A model generated the notes under the pieces. That model searched no databases. It saw only the letters and a list, made by a program, of their open reading frames with translations, and was not told the DNA's origin. A stretch of 5,705 nt of DNA from Candidatus Buchananbacteria bacterium. Its GTDB lineage: Bacteria > Patescibacteriota > Patescibacteriia > CAIXNZ01. Positions 4,565 to 5,705 of this stretch are shown piece by piece (the stretch's first letter is position 1; every line of letters starts with the position of its first letter). The position numbers and the translations under genes were made by a program. The stretch spans positions 1 to 5,705 of the forward strand of contig JAUVKC010000066.1 of assembly GCA_030592165.1 (NCBI GenBank), in the 5' to 3' direction.

Positions 4565-4593
4565 AACATATCACGATTTATGATAAATGTCAA
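4565..4593 (-). promoter_or_regulatory. Target gene promoter with palindromic spacer
   Basis: On the minus strand a perfect TTGACA (4588-4593) is followed by 17 bases and TATGTT (4565-4570), with a TG one base before the -10 box (extended -10). The start would be near 4558, giving a leader of about 120 nt. A 13-base palindrome ATTTATGATAAAT (4576-4588) fills the spacer and could be an operator. Confidence 0.65.
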
Positions 4594-4657
4594 GCATAAT
4601 TTTATTAAAATGTAACATATTTATAGCCGATTTGTAGATTCGCTTTCATCCCAAAAT

Positions 4658-4686
4658 TTGACAAAGTTTTTAGACTCTGTTATAAA
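4658..4686 (+). promoter_or_regulatory. topA promoter
   Basis: TTGACA (4658-4663), a 17-base spacer and TATAAA (4681-4686) make a near-consensus sigma70 promoter. The start would be near 4693, about 33 bases before the topA ATG. It faces away from the target promoter, 64 bases to its left, so the two genes are divergently transcribed. Confidence 0.75.
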
Positions 4687-4725
4687 TGTTATAATTGATT
4701 TAAATAATTCATAATTTTAAATAAA

Positions 4726-5705
4726 ATGGCAAAAACTTTAGTTATTGTAGAGTCACCAACAAAAGCAAAAACAATTACAAAATTCTTAGGTAAGGACTAC
4801 AAGGTAGAGTCTTCTTTTGGTCATGTTCGTGATTTGCCAAAAAAGAATCTGGGAGTTGATGTAGAAAATAATTTTGAACCTGAATATGAGAGACCAGAAA
4901 AAGCTCAGAAACAAGTAAAAAAACTAAATGCAATAGCACAAAAGGTTGATTCAATTATCCTGGCTCCCGATGAAGATCGTGAAGGTGAAGCTATTGCCTG
5001 GCATCTGACTAAAGCCTTGAAATTAAAAAATAAAAAAATTGAAAGAATAACTTTTCATGAAATAACAAAATCAGCAATTGAAAAAGCTCTTGAAAATCCA
5101 AGAAAAATTGATATGCATCAAGTTGATGCTCAACAAGCCAGAAGAATCCTTGATCGTCTAGTTGGTTATAAAATGTCACCTTTTTTATGGAAAAAAGTTG
5201 CCAGAGGTTTAAGTGCTGGACGTGTCCAATCAGTTGCAGTTAGATTAGTTTGTGAAAAAGAAAAAGAACGACAAGCTTTTAAAGAAGATGAGTATTGGTC
5301 AATTGAAGTGCAGCTTGATAAAGACAAACAAGAATTTACAGCTCAATTGGTTAAAGAAAAAGATAAATCAATTAAAAAACTTGATATTAAAAATGATAAA
5401 CAGGCTCAGAGTATTTTGGATAATCTTAAAAACGCTGAGTATCAAGTAGTTGAGACTATCAAAAAAGAAGTAAAAAAACAACCACCGACTCCGTTTACTA
5501 CAAGTACATTACAACAAGAGGCTTCTCGAAAACTAGGTTATTCAGCTAAACAAACAATGATGTTGGCTCAAAGACTATATGAAGGTACAGATATTGGTTC
5601 ACAAGGATCAGTTGGTTTAATAACTTACATGAGAACAGATTCACTTAATCTATCAAAATATTCATTAGATAATATTCGAGAATATATAGATAAAGAATTA
5701 GGCAA
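4726..5705 (+). CDS. topA: DNA topoisomerase I, N-terminal 326 residues (truncated by window end)
   Basis: A type IA topoisomerase that relaxes negative supercoils by cutting one strand through a 5'-phosphotyrosine link. The frame stays open from ATG 4726 to the window end; the full protein is usually twice this length or more. The Toprim domain begins MAKTLVIVESPTKAKTI with the conserved Glu 9, and includes LAPDEDREGEAIAWH with the metal-binding acidic cluster D82, D84 and E86. Further family motifs are FHEIT, DAQQARRILDRLVGYKMSP and LSAGRVQSVAVRL. The active-site tyrosine is Y301 in GLITYMRTDS. No Shine-Dalgarno sequence precedes the ATG, but the family N-terminus fits this start exactly. 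As the usual neighbour of dprA, it marks the right side of the DGR insertion. Confidence 0.96.
   Translation, partial: MAKTLVIVESPTKAKTITKFLGKDYKVESSFGHVRDLPKKNLGVDVENNFEPEYERPEKAQKQVKKLNAIAQKVDSIILAPDEDREGEAIAWHLTKALKLKNKKIERITFHEITKSAIEKALENPRKIDMHQVDAQQARRILDRLVGYKMSPFLWKKVARGLSAGRVQSVAVRLVCEKEKERQAFKEDEYWSIEVQLDKDKQEFTAQLVKEKDKSIKKLDIKNDKQAQSILDNLKNAEYQVVETIKKEVKKQPPTPFTTSTLQQEASRKLGYSAKQTMMLAQRLYEGTDIGSQGSVGLITYMRTDSLNLSKYSLDNIREYIDKELG

Larger units (their letters stand above)
1670..4593. mobile_element. Complete diversity-generating retroelement (RT, avd, TR, target with VR)
   Basis: All four parts of a DGR lie in one block of about 2.9 kb: RT with the SQ-type motif B, a four-helix Avd protein, TR, and a target gene ending in VR with A-only differences. 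Order along the plus strand is RT (leftward), avd (rightward), TR (leftward), target (leftward). No transposase, integrase or phage gene is present. DGRs diversify a target and do not themselves normally move; the block is probably inherited or transferred as a cassette. Confidence 0.93.

Noticed and set aside
5252..5449. Open frame of 65 lysine-rich codons
   Set aside because: It is an out-of-frame shadow of topA, whose motifs continue across this stretch.
1..5705. CRISPR arrays, tRNA genes, or a second VR
   Set aside because: I saw no regularly spaced repeats, no tRNA-like fold, and only one copy of the TR core besides TR itself.

Overview
This window reads as a chromosomal segment of a small-genome, AT-rich bacterium, most likely a member of the Candidate Phyla Radiation (Patescibacteria). 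That assignment is inferred from the low GC of the housekeeping genes (about 25% in a 60-base sample of dprA), the starts lacking a Shine-Dalgarno sequence on dprA, RT and topA, and the resemblance of the reverse transcriptase and its partner to families common in that group. It is not proven from this sequence alone. The standard bacterial code works throughout.

Layout from left to right. Bases 1-60 hold the first 20 codons of a leftward gene with a perfect AGGAGG ribosome site. Its leader (about 74-377) is long, looks structured, and is driven by a near-consensus promoter at 384-412. dprA (469-1566, rightward) encodes the DNA-processing/competence protein. topA (from 4726, rightward, cut by the window end) encodes DNA topoisomerase I. 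dprA and topA are neighbours in many bacteria. Here about 3.1 kb separates them, and that interval is filled by a complete diversity-generating retroelement (DGR).

The DGR comprises a leftward reverse transcriptase (1670-2707) with the DGR-type LPLGNLTSQ motif and a YSDD active site; a rightward four-helix accessory protein of the Avd type (2693-3043), whose 5' end overlaps that of the RT; a 134-bp template repeat TR (3093-3226, leftward sense); and a leftward target gene (3580-4434) whose last codons form the matching variable repeat VR (3585-3718). TR and VR align without gaps over 134 bp and differ at 18 positions. Every one of the 18 is an adenine in the TR sense strand (15 A-to-G, 3 A-to-T). 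This is the signature of adenine-directed mutagenic retrohoming. The changes alter 14 residues in the C-terminal, probably C-type-lectin-like, part of the target.

How the parts would work together (family knowledge plus inference): a TR-containing RNA, probably started near 3465 and ended at the perfect palindrome 3049-3078, is copied by RT plus Avd with errors at A. The cDNA then replaces VR, diversifying the ligand-binding face of the target. An A-free 29-bp tract at the 3' end of both repeats matches the expected initiation (IMH) region. A large hairpin 11 bp beyond VR could act both as the target gene's terminator and as the DNA structure that promotes homing. The target gene is clearly richer in GC than its surroundings and has its own promoter, facing away from the topA promoter. 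Unusual points are the head-to-head overlapping RT/avd arrangement, the placement of TR between avd and the target, and the insertion site between dprA and topA.
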